DNA of 64,000 nucleotides, taken from assembly GCA_025642075.2 (NCBI GenBank), contig JAODUO010000039.1, positions 83,501-147,500 of the forward strand. Reading direction: 5' to 3'. Below, piece after piece: positions 11,546-25,224 of the stretch; position 1 is the stretch's first letter; each line of letters begins with the position of its first letter. The notes beneath the pieces are model-generated. The model worked only from the letters and a program-made list of their open reading frames with translations. It was not told where the DNA came from and did no database searches. The DNA comes from Ridgeia piscesae (taxonomy: Eukaryota > Annelida > Polychaeta > Sabellida > Siboglinidae). A program made the translations under genes and the position numbers.

Positions 11546-12764
11546 AAGGCAACAATGGAGACACGTGTGGCGTCATTCAGTCCTGGAACAAAAAGTGTTT
11601 ACACATAGAAGACGTATAGCGACAAAGTCAACGATGTAGCGGATATTTCATGACACGATCAAACCTTTTCATATGACATATAAAAGGTCTCATGACATGT
11701 GAAGGACATTTAGTCACTTTACTAATCACAGTATCTAACATATTAATGTGATGTATAGCATTAAAAATAATTATAATAAACTATTGATTAAAAAAAGGAT
11801 AACACTGCAGTGTGTTTAGTGTACAGTTGCGAAAGTTACAACGAAGAAAACTGTAAAAATACTATATTTCCATTTCTTCTTTTCAAATACCTAAAGAAAA
11901 GCACCTTTGTTGGATTAGCTCTAGACTATAGCTTAGTAGATACTATAGCTTAGAAGAGGCAATAACTTAGAAGACACCCACCCTCAGAATTCAAACGTTA
12001 AGATGTTTTCGTAATAACAGCCGTCGGCTGCTGAAGTCGGTAAAACAGAATGGTCAGTAGAGGGCGCCATTACGCCGCGGTGTTTTAAATAAGTTTACTT
12101 CTAAGATTTACAGTTACACAATTCCCGTTACATTTAATTCTAACATTTACTCATACACAATTACCGACGTAAGCCAGACATGCCATGGACATGTGCTATA
12201 TATTAGGTTAAAACTTATTTAATATATTTATATTGCCTGAATTAAAGGAGCAGTTTCTTGTAACCCTGACATCATTAAATAAATGTGATATGAAAATAAA
12301 ATGTTTGCTATAATACTCATCAGGATTATTGTAATATAATTAATCTTGTTTTAATTAATTAATCTAGTTATATTAATTAATGTATTATTTTGTCTACATA
12401 AATAGATCGAATGACCTATCCAGTTGTAGTTTACTATATATTAATCATCATAATAAATGATCACTAAAACTATGTATCTTGGTCTGTTAGTTAACAATAT
12501 TGTGCAATTAATTAATCTTGTATTGTTTTATCTATCCGAATAACAGGTATATGTTTATTGTTGAACACATCAGTTGTTTAATCACTGCACTCATTCTTCT
12601 ATTTTTAACTAATCGATGGTGTTTATATACAAAATAGGCCAAGTAGCCCCAAAGTTCTATGGACTATCATAGTGAGTTAGTAAATTTTATGAATGAAATG
12701 TGTATTGGTGCATCATAGTCACAACCTAATCACTTCACAGTAATCGCCCAATTAACATTTTCTC
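11546..12764. other. AT-rich non-coding stretch
   Basis: No exon, RNA gene or element end recognised. Confidence 0.4.
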
Positions 12765-12769
12765 TAGCT

Positions 12770-12803
12770 ATGTGTGTGCGTGCGTGTGTGTGCTGCTGTG
12801 TGC

Positions 12804-12867
<64 letters not shown>

Positions 12868-12875
12868 GCACACAC

Positions 12876-12925
<50 letters not shown>
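12770..12925. repeat. Compound palindromic microsatellite (TG)n-(TA)n-(CA)n-(TA)n
   Basis: GTGTGTGCG leads into about 62 bp of TA, then CGCACACACCACACAC, then more TA. The GTGTGCGTATA and TATACGCACAC flanks are complementary, so the whole block can fold into a cruciform. Confidence 0.9.
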
Positions 12926-12931
<6 letters not shown>

Positions 12932-13870
12932 GTAGTTAATAACAAATATCTCACATATCAATAGATATGTAGATTCATAGTATGCATTTATGTAACTATG
13001 ACCTTTCACTCTTTTATATTTTTAACAAGATCAGCTAGTATAATAATTTAATTATTTACTCATTAATATTTTTGTAGTTACATGTATTAATTTATGATTT
13101 AATACAATTGACACTAATACTGTATTGTATATATTGCTAATAAGTGTCTTTATATACCAGGGGTAGAACTTTGGAATTTATTTTACTAGACAGCAGGACT
13201 AGTAAAGTCAAAAGTTTACTAGTGCGCCAAAAGGTTTACTAGTATGCCAAAATATCAAAACAATTCAAATATAAGTTGTTCCAATTTTTCTTAAAACAAA
13301 AAAATAGTATATGTTGCAACTCCAATTAAATAACACTGCATTTTTCATAAATGTACAAAGAAATAATACATAAATAACAAAAGTAATTAATTAAAAAGTG
13401 AAGATATGACTGGCAACAACTTATCAATGTTTGAATGACTTGGGATTTAGTTGCATCCCCCAGCCTGTGGATGAGTTAGGGTTAGGGTCACTGTGACTAC
13501 AAAGACTTGATTGATTGATGTAGGGTGGGTTGGATGACACATTGACCTTTACTAGACAACCGGACTAGTTATTAGGCAGGTTTACTAGTCCGCCCTTATC
13601 TTTACTAATGCACGGACTACTGGACTAGTGGGTAGTTCTACCCCTGTATACATACATATATTTCTTGACTACACTAATGTATAATATACATTATAACAAC
13701 GCCCTTGATTTAATTTCATTTTCTCTAGTTCAGTTCCGTATAACAATGATTTTCGTTTTAACTGTAATTTTATTATATTTATTTCTTATTATTGTTAGCT
13801 ACTATTATCAACACTACTTAAACTGAGTTTTACTTTAGATTTTAATGTCTCAAAAGTCTTTCACAAATTT
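12926..13870. other. Non-coding stretch with direct-repeat remnants
   Basis: Phrases such as TTTACTAGTCCGCC, ACTAGTAAAG and GGACTAGT recur around 13180-13640, and CAGGGGTAGAACT near 13160 is complementary to AGTTCTACCCCTG near 13635. This looks like a roughly 480-bp inverted-repeat element (about 13157-13647) with degenerate ends. Confidence 0.4.
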
Positions 13871-14605
13871 GCAGGGCAGTGACGTCACTGCTCTTCGAAA
13901 TACTGGCACTGGTTCCCCAATTTGCAGGGCAGTGACGTCACTGCTCTCCGAATACTGGCACTGGTTCCCCAATTTGCAGGGCAGTGACGTCACTGCTCTC
14001 CGAATACTGGCACTGGTTCCCCAATTTGCAGAGCAGTGACGCCACTGCTCTCCGAATACTGGCACTGGTTCCCCAATTCGCAGGGCGGTGACGTCACTGC
14101 TCTGCGAATACTGGTGTGGTGGTCCCAGATTCGACCAGTCCAGGATTCGTACGAATCTGGGACCAAGACGGTAGCGGTCCCAGATTCGTACCGAGCCTTT
14201 GTTACTAACATAGTTTCCGTTAGTAATACATCAAGTATTGAAATAATATTGTTATCACGCACATCTTAAATAAAAATGGATTAACTTGTGATCATTTTCA
14301 CTCATTCGAACGTGTTGTGTTATTTAGTCGAATCTCGGCCCTGGCATGACGTATGCCGTTGCCACTACGTCAGAGCGCGTCAGAACAGATAAAAGCGATC
14401 ATTGCGCAAGCGCGCGCATGCGCGATATGCGTTTAGACGAATCCTGGACTGGTCGAATCTGGGACCACCACACTGGCACTGCCACTGGTTCCCCAATTCG
14501 CAGGGCAGTGACGTCACTGCTCTGCGAATAATGGCACTGGTTCCCTAATTCGCAGTGCAGTGACGTCACTGCTCTGCGAATAGTGGCGAATGTGACCTTA
14601 TTCGC
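13871..14605. repeat. 52-bp palindromic satellite, split by a MITE
   Basis: Unit starts are at 13871, 13924, 13976, 14028, 14080, then 14500 and 14552 after the insert, a period of 52-53 bp. Each unit carries the near-palindrome GCAGGGCAGTGACGTCACTG, extending to TTCGCAG..CTGCGAA in later units, followed by GGCACTGGTTCCCCAATT. The palindrome centre TGACGTCA equals the consensus cAMP-response element. Confidence 0.9.
14114..14473. mobile_element. 360-bp MITE with perfect 37-bp terminal inverted repeats
   Basis: Positions 14114-14150 and 14437-14473 are exact reverse complements (37 of 37). Ends read GTGTGGTGGTCCCAGATTCG. Inside the left arm a second perfect inverted repeat of about 16 bp (GTACGAATCTGGGACC) repeats the terminal motif. 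The element interrupts a unit of the 52-bp satellite. Target-site duplication is ambiguous because flank and end share CTGG-like bases. There is no ORF, so it is non-autonomous, and its superfamily is not assigned. Confidence 0.85.
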
Positions 14606-15486
<881 letters not shown>

Positions 15487-16339
15487 ATATATAGTATGTG
15501 TGTATGTAGAGACCTACATCTAACAAACAAAGTAGACACACAGGACAATGCCAAAGGAGTCCAGTAGACACATTTTATGTTATACGTGTATTTCCAAAAC
15601 CTAGTACTTTTTGTTTACTTTCCTACTTATGACTTTTATATTTTGCGTTACTAATGTTACGATAATCTACTTTGCTGAGAATGTACAGGTTTACAAATTT
15701 TACAATTTTCAACGAATTTGGATTGAAGTGCGTCACTATGACACCGTATCAACCCCTCACTGTGTAGCTGTTGTTTATTCTGCGCTCGCGCCGACATCAT
15801 GGCATCAATCGTGTTTGTAAATAGGGAGCAAGGCATTGTTTGTTTTGTGTCGACATCAAAGATCTGTCGCATTTCCCACCTACCCTACTGGCTTATCGCT
15901 TCGGCGCTTTGTCCGGACTACAGTCAATGGCTTGCAAATTGCAATCAAGAGTCGGCGATTTTTGTTGAGATTGTGGAGCAGCGTCGTGCGGTCCTAGATG
16001 AACAGGCCGTCCTTTGGTTATGTCAGATCTTCTGGGGTTATGTCTTCCAGAAGGTAGTGTAGAGTAGCGGCTTTGTCAACTTGGAAAAAAAAACCTCTGG
16101 TGTTACAAGGCTGATGGCGCAGGCTCCAGACAGTACTTCATAAATTCTTCCAAGTCCACTTGGTCATTTTGACTCTGAGACTTGACGAGGAGCAGGACCT
16201 AGAATTATAAATCTGAAATCAACTTCCAATCACTACAAAATCATCTGATACAATAACAATTTAAGTGAATTAACTAATATTTGCTTGAAATTGCATTCTA
16301 ACCATAAACTGTCGGAGATCCCATCCTCCAGTGATGACT

Positions 16340-16445
16340 CATGTCTGTCTCCTTCTACGACTACGCAAAATTATTTTGTATATGGCACATCTCTGACCTA
16401 GGATTCCTGAAAATAAAGACGCTACATAAATTTATTATTATTATT
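16340..16445 (+). mobile_element. Possible retroelement 3' tail
   Basis: The sequence ends AAAGACGCTACATAAATTTATTATTATTATT, a tail of the kind typical of SINEs and LINEs. No body could be assigned upstream. Confidence 0.3.
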
Positions 16446-16559
16446 TGATCGACACATAAAAAACAACAGGATCACTCTATAATGTAAAAGTAATGGCAAG
16501 CAATACAAATGCAACAATTAAAACAAAATAGATCTCGGGTATTGGAACACATGATTACC

Positions 16560-16926
16560 TTTCCATGGGATGATGTGAAGGTGATCTTCTTGTTGCAAGT
16601 CTCCATAGTCTTGAGTTTCGTCTTCTTGATAGGGTCGAAGAAGCTTCCTGGCTCTCCGCTCTGTAGGTGTCCGATGAAGTCAGCTTTAGCAGCCTAGCCC
16701 AAAGCTTCTACTCGGAGCACGTCCATCTCGAATTCCAAGGGAACGGAGCATCAGAAGCCAGGGAGTAGAGCCTGTTCTTATCTGCGACGGTGAAAGGATT
16801 AGTGAAGTTCCTGACAGCAGCGAGGACGCGCTGAACTGACTCCTCACACTTTTTGACCTCGGCCTTCTCCAGCTCGCGATGTCTCCCCGCCCTTGGGCAG
16901 TTTGGATCGTTGATGATGTCGACCAC
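16560..16926 (-). pseudogene. Relic of a repeat-associated protein of unknown function
   Basis: On the - strand, from 16926, the frame reads INDPNCPRAGRHRELEKAEV, then NFTNPFTVADKNRLYSLASD up to 16708. After a frameshift it continues DVLRVEALG-stop-AAKADFIGHL, then SFFDPIKKTKLKTMETCNKK and ends with TFTSSHGKV by 16560. From memory, a protein family with this wording (AGRH..LEK.EV, NFTNP, LYSL.SGAP, FFDPIKK.KLKT) occurs in many copies in cnidarian, mollusc and other invertebrate genomes, apparently carried by transposons. The stop and frameshift mark this copy as dead. Confidence 0.6.
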
Positions 16927-17229
16927 CTCGAGGGTCTTTTAATAAAACTAGGCCTGTATGGACTGAGGATGGAGTGTTGGTCCTGCGGTCCTGTGTTACC
17001 AAACTCACTGGTTGATCTTCTGGACACAGGTGATCGTGAAGAGGAAAAGGAGGAGGAAAACGAGGACGAGCTTGACTTTGATGATTTCAGTGAAAGTGAT
17101 GATGAATGATGATCTAATAATTATCATATTGAAACCCATGTTAAGGCGCGGCAGCTCAGAAAGATCATTCTGGCTTGCTGTTTACCTAGGTCAGTAAATG
17201 AGTTTGGTAAATGAACTTAATGGAATTTC

Positions 17230-17725
17230 TTTATTCACAATACCTTGAATTGATCTTCATATTAACCTTTGATCGCAAAAACAACAAGATATTTCGATGC
17301 CCTCAAAAATCCTCTCAACTTACATGCAATATTGGTTGAGTAACAGCGAAAAAGTCATAAAATAATTTTTCGGTAATGCTGGCACTCTATAATTTGCATA
17401 GCATGCCAGTGATACGCGGAGTTAATTCAAGAATGGTCCTTTAGTGGTCGTTGACCCTGAAAACATGGGTCTGGAGACCTTATTTGTGCAGTCATGTGCA
17501 ATATTGGCCGAGATAACCTGAAAAATAGATTTCTCAATAATGGCGGCACTAATTTATATATTAAACTGTCATAGACACATGTGATCATGTCAACAATAGG
17601 TTTATTATGGTCGTTAAATGGACCCTCACAACATGGGTTTATACATCTTAGGTTGTCAGTTATCTGCAATATTGGCTGAGTGGAGGGGAAAAAATGGCGG
17701 CACTAATTTGCATAAAAACGATACG
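17230..17725. repeat. Degenerate ~160-180 bp tandem repeat, about three units
   Basis: Recurring blocks are TGCAATATTGG(C/T)(C/T)GAG, AATGGCGGCACTAATTT(G/A), GGTCGTTGACCC and ACATGGGT. They recur in the same order about every 160-180 bp. Confidence 0.55.
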
Positions 17726-17794
17726 TGGGACATTTTGCTGACGTGTTAACATAGCAAACCTTTTCTACGTATTTTTCTACGTAGCCCATTCTTC

Positions 17795-18190
17795 CGACTC
17801 GACTATACTGAACATGTTCTTTCACGGGAAGCCAGACCAGTTTCGTGAGAACTGGTGTGATATGTTCCCATCTGTGGCAGCGGACCATTAGGCGAGTGGC
17901 AGCGTTTTGTATTCGTTGTAACGTCGATATTATACAGTCTTTGAGGTCATACCAGAGACAGTCCGCATGATCAGATCAACGCAGTGTAGTACTGTTTGCA
18001 GCAGACATGTTTTACCTACCATTGACATTTCTTGGTTAAATATAACGCCGAGGTTTCTGCCAGTAAGACTTGGCCTTATGTTGCAGTCGCCAATTTTAAT
18101 CGCGGTGGTGTTGTCGGTCACCCGATTGTTGTGTGATGATAACACAAGTGCGACCATTTTGTCGTCATTCACCTTTATCCGATTGCCGAC
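17795..18190 (-). pseudogene. Non-LTR retrotransposon (LINE) reverse transcriptase relic
   Basis: On the - strand it reads KVNDDKMVALVLSSHNN, then SLTGRNLGVIFNQEMSM. After a frame change it reads LQRIQNAATRLMVRC and HITPVLTKLVWLPVKEHVQY. These match the C-terminal part of CR1/Jockey-type ORF2 reverse transcriptases (LNDDKTE, RNLGVIFD, LQRVQNAAARL, HITPVL..LHWLPV). The fragment is frameshifted and cut off after the WLPVK motif, precisely where the other LINE relic at 40981-41298 takes up. Confidence 0.8.
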
Positions 18191-18297
18191 CAGCTAGGCA
18201 CGACCATAATTTATGCATTGCTCAATTCGAAAAAATATGACACTTGCTTCAAGATGATAATATATTATGATGTAGTTGTACGTGAGGTAAAAAAGAG

Positions 18298-18490
18298 TAA
18301 ATTAAGTTCTTATATAGCGCAGTATCCGGTCTTCAGGACTGCTCAAAGCGCTTTTACATCTTACGTCCCTGGCAGACCTGTTCAACCAAACACCGTCTTA
18401 ACTTCTCTGGGAATCATCCAGCTATATGCTACAATTAATGGGCGAAGGCTGCTCGTACACATATCCACCACTGTCTATAGTCAGGTACTC
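18298..18490 (-). mobile_element. SINE fragment (3' part)
   Basis: Reverse strand tail GCGCTATATAAGAACTTAA, with the shared blocks AGCAGTCCTGAAGACCGGAT-like, CATCCAGCTATATGCTAC (complement) and CACTGTCTATAGTC. The head is missing. It is flanked on the right by another repeat (18510-18625). Confidence 0.85.
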
Positions 18491-18509
18491 ATTCATATAG
18501 CTGCTATTT

Positions 18510-18625
18510 TTCCCCAGTGTAAAATCCATAGATTAATTGCTTTGGTTACAATGAAGATTACAACCAGGGCAAACGCTTGGAGGAAAGTCGAACGGGTGAA
18601 GGGTGTAAGAGTGTTGGGTGATGAT
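18510..18625. repeat. Dispersed repeat segment shared with 20745-20860 and ~23405-23460
   Basis: Shared core TTGCTTTGGTTACAATGA, then ACAACC(A/G)GGGCAAAC, then CTTGGAGGAAA(G/A)T(C/T)GAA. It occurs in the two related elements of the 20-23 kb region, so this is probably a third fragment of that element family. Confidence 0.7.
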
Positions 18626-18699
18626 GGCCCATTGAAAAATCACGATTTATCACGTGACATAGTTACCATCAGGAAAGAAAGTTTTTACTTAACTATATA

Positions 18700-18700
<1 letters not shown>

Positions 18701-18789
<89 letters not shown>
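18701..18789. repeat. (TA)n microsatellite
   Basis: About 89 bp of uninterrupted TA. Confidence 0.95.
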
Positions 18790-18793
<4 letters not shown>

Positions 18794-20169
18794 TATTTAT
18801 ATTATATATTATTTAAATACTGTACTTCTCACTGACTAGACGGTGTTGCCAGGTCAAAAAAACAATTTCAAGCCCAATGGCCCTCAAAAACTAGCCCAAA
18901 TCTAGCCCAAAGAATCCCCGCAAATAATGATATATTTTAAAAGTTGCCAACGACACACCGCTACCGATAAAGAAAGAAATGTATTTCAAGGTCATCACGC
19001 GTAAAGTATATAACTAATGGTGAGTGGATGATTCCATTATTCCTTGCAGTTGAACGCTACCTACTGTTCTACAAGATAATTGCTTGTTTATAAATAGACA
19101 CGGTGTACATCATAACGTCACATAATTCCTCATATAAATAGCCCTCTACGTAATCACATATATGCCCTGTACTGGCTACACACGTATATGTGCACATGGC
19201 ATACACAGGCAAGCAGGCATGCACGCAAGCAACTTCAAATCTGCCACTTTCACGGATGTGTCCACCTTCACCGATGATACACCAGTATCGAAAAGTGCGG
19301 GTGCGAGAAAACGGTATGGCATTTTTGCGATGCGATTCCGCTTTGCCATACGCAACCAAATCGCAGTGGTGTGTATGCACTTCGTAGCGGCAAAAAGACA
19401 GAATACTTTCTACTCATCCCCTGGAACTCTCCGAATTCACTCTTAACCATGTCTCCTTTTCCCATTCCGCATAGAATTGTTTCGCATTGCATTGCACTTG
19501 CCCATTAATAGGCAATCGACATGAAAACCAACTAGTAAAGAGAACCACATTCAGGGACGTAAAGTTCGTGCTTCCGGCCTTCGCGTGAATAGACAAAGAT
19601 TTATTAAAAACTAACTAACGCATTGACCTATTTATAGGACTAGTGCAGAGATTTGACAAACAAACAATTACTTTAAAATGCTATTGAGAAAGGTACACTG
19701 ACATGCTGTTAATCGGTGTTAGTAGTGGCGGTTTCAGATGCGAGATATGTCGTCTGTGCTTTATTACCAATAATTGGATTATTGACTTATTTGAGGACGC
19801 GTCCAGAATTGGCTTAACTGTCGCGGCGCATAAAATGCGTTATAATTATTAGTTATGTCTACTATCATTAAGACAATAATTATGAGCAACGAAATATATG
19901 GCAAAGAAAATGGTAGTACCAGCAGATAAAGCATATTGCGTACGTAGTCCAGCCCACTCGGGCTTCATGCCTGGACTACTAGACTTTAACAATAAGCTAT
20001 AGCTGCTGGCTGACTGAATCTAAGAGTAAGTTTGGATTACGCCCATCCTCGCAAGTAAATGGTCGTTGCGCTACGTTACTATATGTAGCGAGAGAAGAGC
20101 TGGTATTTTGACATAATCTCACCCTGGCGCGCGAGAATAACCTTTATTTGTGGACAACTAGGTGGCCCA
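18790..20169. other. Non-coding stretch
   Basis: No exon recognised. A block at 18833-18925 (GTGTTGCCAGGTC, AGCCCAA repeated, CCCGCAAATA) resembles one at 24495-24620 (AGCCCA, CCCGCGG, GACAACACTG), suggesting remnants of one MITE family. Confidence 0.35.
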
Positions 20170-20257
20170 TGCAGACTCAGTGGCGTAGCCAGGAGGTTCC
20201 ATTGATGGGGGCCATCCGATAACCAAGCAAACTCTGTATATGTATATATTACATATC

Positions 20258-20260
<3 letters not shown>

Positions 20261-20327
<67 letters not shown>

Positions 20328-20370
20328 CGTGCGTGCGCATGCTGCGTGCGTCGTGCGTGTGTGTGTGTAA
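20261..20370. repeat. (TA)n-(TG)n-(CGTG)n microsatellite inside the element
   Basis: A simple-repeat block about 80 bp inside the left end of the composite transposon. The second copy (22948-23050) has its own block at the same relative place. Confidence 0.9.
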
Positions 20371-20915
20371 TCAAACAACTCGCTTAAAATGAATACCGAC
20401 ATGACAACCAAGTTCACTTACCATGTGGCTGGCAGTTCAGCAAAACCATTCACAGAAGGCGTCAAAGTTAGAAAGTAAGAGAGAAACGAAAATTATTAAA
20501 TAGAGACAAACCCAAAGCCCCTACATAACATCAGCCTATATCCGGCCACCACATTCCTCACGCTACACTCCCAAACCTACTGACAAAGACCATGACAAAT
20601 ACCAACGTGTAATCACTTACTTTGATGAAACAATAATTAAACTTCCTTACCTTAACATATATGATGTGGCGTTGGCATTCAACCAGTATCTTCATAACAT
20701 GTAACGTCGCGTAGTACAATTTATAATTTCACGATAGGAAGTGGTATTTTCCCAGTGCAAAATTCACTAAGTTCATTGCTTTGGTTACAATGAGGTTTAC
20801 AACCGGGGCAAACACTTGGAGGAAAATTGAAGGGGTGATAGAAGATAGACGCATATCACGTAAACGTAAATGAAATGTGCTCAGCTCGTGTGTTACCCCG
20901 GTATATATGAATGCA
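20371..20915. mobile_element. Body of transposon copy 1 (homologous to 23050-23530)
   Basis: Near-identical phrases in both copies include ACTCGCTTAAAAT, ACCGACATGACAACCAAGTT, GGCAGTTCAGCAAAACCATT, CCCAAACCTACTGAC and AATGTGCTCAGCTCGTGTG. Homology ends about 20915. Confidence 0.85.
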
Positions 20916-22487
<1,572 letters not shown>

Positions 22488-22590
22488 CATGTACGTGTAT
22501 ATATTGCAATCGTAGTAATTGCAAAGTCAGCACACGATGTTTACCGGCATTGGATCCGTCCTTGCTAATGCCATGACAGCTGGTACAGAG

Positions 22591-22890
22591 AAACCATAAT
22601 GCGTACCACTTCAGAAGTCTCTCACAGACTGGAAAAAAACTACGCGCAGATTGATAAAGAGGGATTGGCCGTCATCGATGGACTGAAGACGTTTTACCAG
22701 TACTTGTGGGGTCGCAAGTTTACTATCGTCACTGACGCCACTTATAGGATTGTTCGGAGAAACAAAGGCTGTTCCGCAGATATTGTCTGGGCATCGACAT
22801 CACGAAGACGACGAATGTCTCAAACCCTACTTCCAAAGAAGAGATGAACTCTGTATCCATGATTGCTGTCTCGTGTGGGGGACAAGAGTG
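22591..22890 (+). pseudogene. Ty3/gypsy pol relic (RNase H and downstream linker)
   Basis: The frame at 22599 reads EKNYAQIDKEGLAVIDGLKT followed by FYQYLWGRKFTIVTDA, the start of the RNase H domain of Ty3/gypsy pol (NYAQIDKEALAI, F..YL.GRKF.L.TDH). In another frame FGETKAVPQIL and then LKPYFQRRDELCIHDCCLVW-GTRV correspond to segments further along pol, the second just before integrase. A large internal deletion and a frame change separate them. The relic stops where the second transposon end begins (22891). It is clearly dead. Confidence 0.85.
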
Positions 22891-22995
22891 CAGTGGCGCA
22901 GCCAGGATTTTGCATTGGAGGGGGCCACCCTACAACCAAGCCAACTGTATGTATGTATGTATGTATGTATGTATGTATGTATGTATGTATGTACG

Positions 22996-23052
<57 letters not shown>

Positions 23053-23530
23053 CAAACCCAACTCGCTTAAAATTAATACCGACATGACAACCAAGTTCAC
23101 TAACCAATGTAGCTGGCAGTTCAGCAAAACCATTCACAGAAGGCATCAAAATTAGAAAGTAAGAGAGATACGACACATTATTAAAGAGACACGAACCCAA
23201 AGCCCCATACATAACATCAGCCTATAGCCAGCCATCACATTCCTCGCGGTACTCTCCCAAACCTACTGACAAATACCATGACAACTACCAAGATGTAGTC
23301 ACTTACTCTGATGAAACAATAATAAACATCCATACCTTAACACATATGATGTAGCATTGGCGTTCAACCAGTAATTTCACAACATGTAACGTTGCTTATT
23401 AAAATTTATTTTATTCACGAGCCAGGTCAAATGCTTGGAGGAAAGTCGAACAGGTGATGTGAGATAGAGGCATATCATGTAAAAGTTTAGGAAATGTGCT
23501 CAGCTCGTGTGTTACCCAGGTATAGATGAA
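22891..23530. mobile_element. Second partial copy of the hAT-like element
   Basis: Starts CAGTGGCGCAGCCAGG directly after the gypsy pol relic, followed by GGGGGCCACCCTACAACCAAGC, a microsatellite, and a body matching 20371-20915. The preceding 8 bp (CAAGAGTG) do not match the bases beyond 24349, so this end has no target duplication of its own with the right terminus. Confidence 0.8.
22948..23050. repeat. (ATGT)n-(TA)n microsatellite
   Basis: About 11 ATGT units pass into TA repeats, in the same position as the block in copy 1. Confidence 0.9.
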
Positions 23531-24349
23531 TGAAGGTTCAGGTTTGCGAAAAACAACCTGGTAAAAAGTAATCGTGGAAGGTAAGAGAGCTGGTAAGAGA
23601 AAAAGGTTGAAATAGGAGTGGAGGTTAGAGTGAAGGAAAGTTCTAAGAAGAAATATATGGGCTGGTCATGTTGACCAAATGGGAGATGAGCAGATGCCCA
23701 GGAAGTGGAGGAGAAATGGAGGCGAGGAAGACAGAAATTGCGATGGGGGATTGCATTAAAAAGTCACCTAAAAAAGAATGGGAGAAGAATGGGAAAATTT
23801 TAGATAGAAGGAATTGGACACTGTAGACAAAGAATATAGTAACAGAAAAGTGAGAGGAAGAAAAAAGACAATGGAGAAGGAATTCATGGTCAACTCGATC
23901 ACCCCTGATGACAGTGATGCCAAGAAAATAATAACAACCCAATGTAATTTGATTCTAGTCTAGTAACCGGGCAACTATTATTTTAAATTTTGGATTAATA
24001 GCCATTAGCCATCATGCATATTGAAAATAATGACATTGTAGAGAAGGTGGAGTGAGACTTGGACGAAGTTGTAACGTATTGAAAATAATGACATTGTCAT
24101 TGCTCTGTCAACTCTTATGCTGCACCCAGTGACAGAACTGGAGAATTCCTAACTTAATCCTATTTGAATGATTAAATTTTTTTGCGGGAAGAGGTAGGAC
24201 TGGGAAAGAAACTCTTACACAGGCGTTCTGGAACGCACCGTATTTTGTGACGCTATAAATCAGGCAGCAAGTTATTAGTCCTCCGTTCCCCACCTTCCTA
24301 AGTTTTTTCCGGGATTGGGGGTATATGGCCCCTCTGGCTTACGCCACTG
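23531..24349. mobile_element. Right part of the composite element
   Basis: Unique to copy 2. The text includes AGAAGGAATTGGACACTGTAG and a run of GAAGAAAAAAGACAATGG, reminiscent of decayed coding sequence but with no open frame. It ends in the right inverted repeat. Confidence 0.45.
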
Positions 24350-24604
24350 TGCAGACTGGAGCGGGCAATGTGTTTGTCTGTATTCAAAAACATTAGGAGG
24401 CTTTGAATTGGTAATTCACAGTATTTATTATAGAACATAGAATATGACGGCTCTTAAATGACTTAATGTAACACATGACGTAAAAACCGTCACTTTTGAA
24501 ACTAGCCCAGAAATAGCGGCATGTGCATAAAAAGAAGCCCAACAAACCGCAACTGCCAATTTCCCCCGCGGAACAGGTCTAAAAACCGGGAACACCGCGG
24601 ATTT

Positions 24605-24645
24605 GACAACACTGGACTGGAGGGATACTCCAGTCCAGTGTTGTC
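24605..24645. repeat. Perfect 18-bp hairpin, 5-nt loop
   Basis: 24605-24622 (GACAACACTGGACTGGAG) is the exact reverse complement of 24628-24645. The arm resembles the ends of a MITE family (GCGGATTTGACAACACTG). It may mark two abutting element ends. Confidence 0.85.
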
Positions 24646-24879
24646 TTTAAGAGCCCGATATCACAGCAGAAACAGACCTAACGGTTACACACCCGATTGC
24701 ATCGATTACACAAACGGTCGATTCCTAGACTATTAAGACGGTTGGTCGAAACATCCGCTTCCCACTAACCAAGCTACTGTCGAGCAATGCATGTCAACAT
24801 ACAACAAACAAACCCAATGGTGGGCCCGCGTCAACTAAATAGGATATGTTGCCATTAATAATACAGATGCTATAGAAAC

Positions 24880-25224
24880 ATGTCCCGACATTCAACCACG
24901 GTGATTCAACCAACGTTGACCCAACGATGACACGCTCAAGGCAGTGGCGCCATTCAGCGGACTGGAAACGAGCCAACACGTGTCGTGTCAGGTTGACGTG
25001 AGCGACTAGCTCTGACCTAGTTTCTCAAACGTACCCGCACATTGCCGCGTACCGAGGCCGTCAACCGATTCGCCAGCGAGTAAATCAATGTGTTTACGCG
25101 CCTGCTCTCTCATTGACTGACTCAGCCGCTTGTGATACCTCGGGGCGTGTTCGAATTTCGTACGGCCGAAGTAGTGGGTGTGTGCGTGAGCTCGCGTTGT
25201 TTTGCGTAAAACTAAAAGTTCAGC
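24880..25224 (+). promoter_or_regulatory. CpG-rich 5' region of the DUF4139 gene
   Basis: The sequence becomes CpG-rich immediately before the start codon, unlike the AT-rich surroundings, and stays so through exon 1. No TATA box is evident. In-frame TAA codons just before 25225 support that ATG (context TTCAGCATGG). The transcription start cannot be placed. Confidence 0.45.

Noticed and set aside
16879..17109. + strand ORF ending in an acidic tail (EDELDFDDFSESDDE)
   Set aside because: Most of it is antisense to the repeat-associated relic on the - strand. The acidic end alone could be a short terminal exon, but no upstream exon or family supports it.
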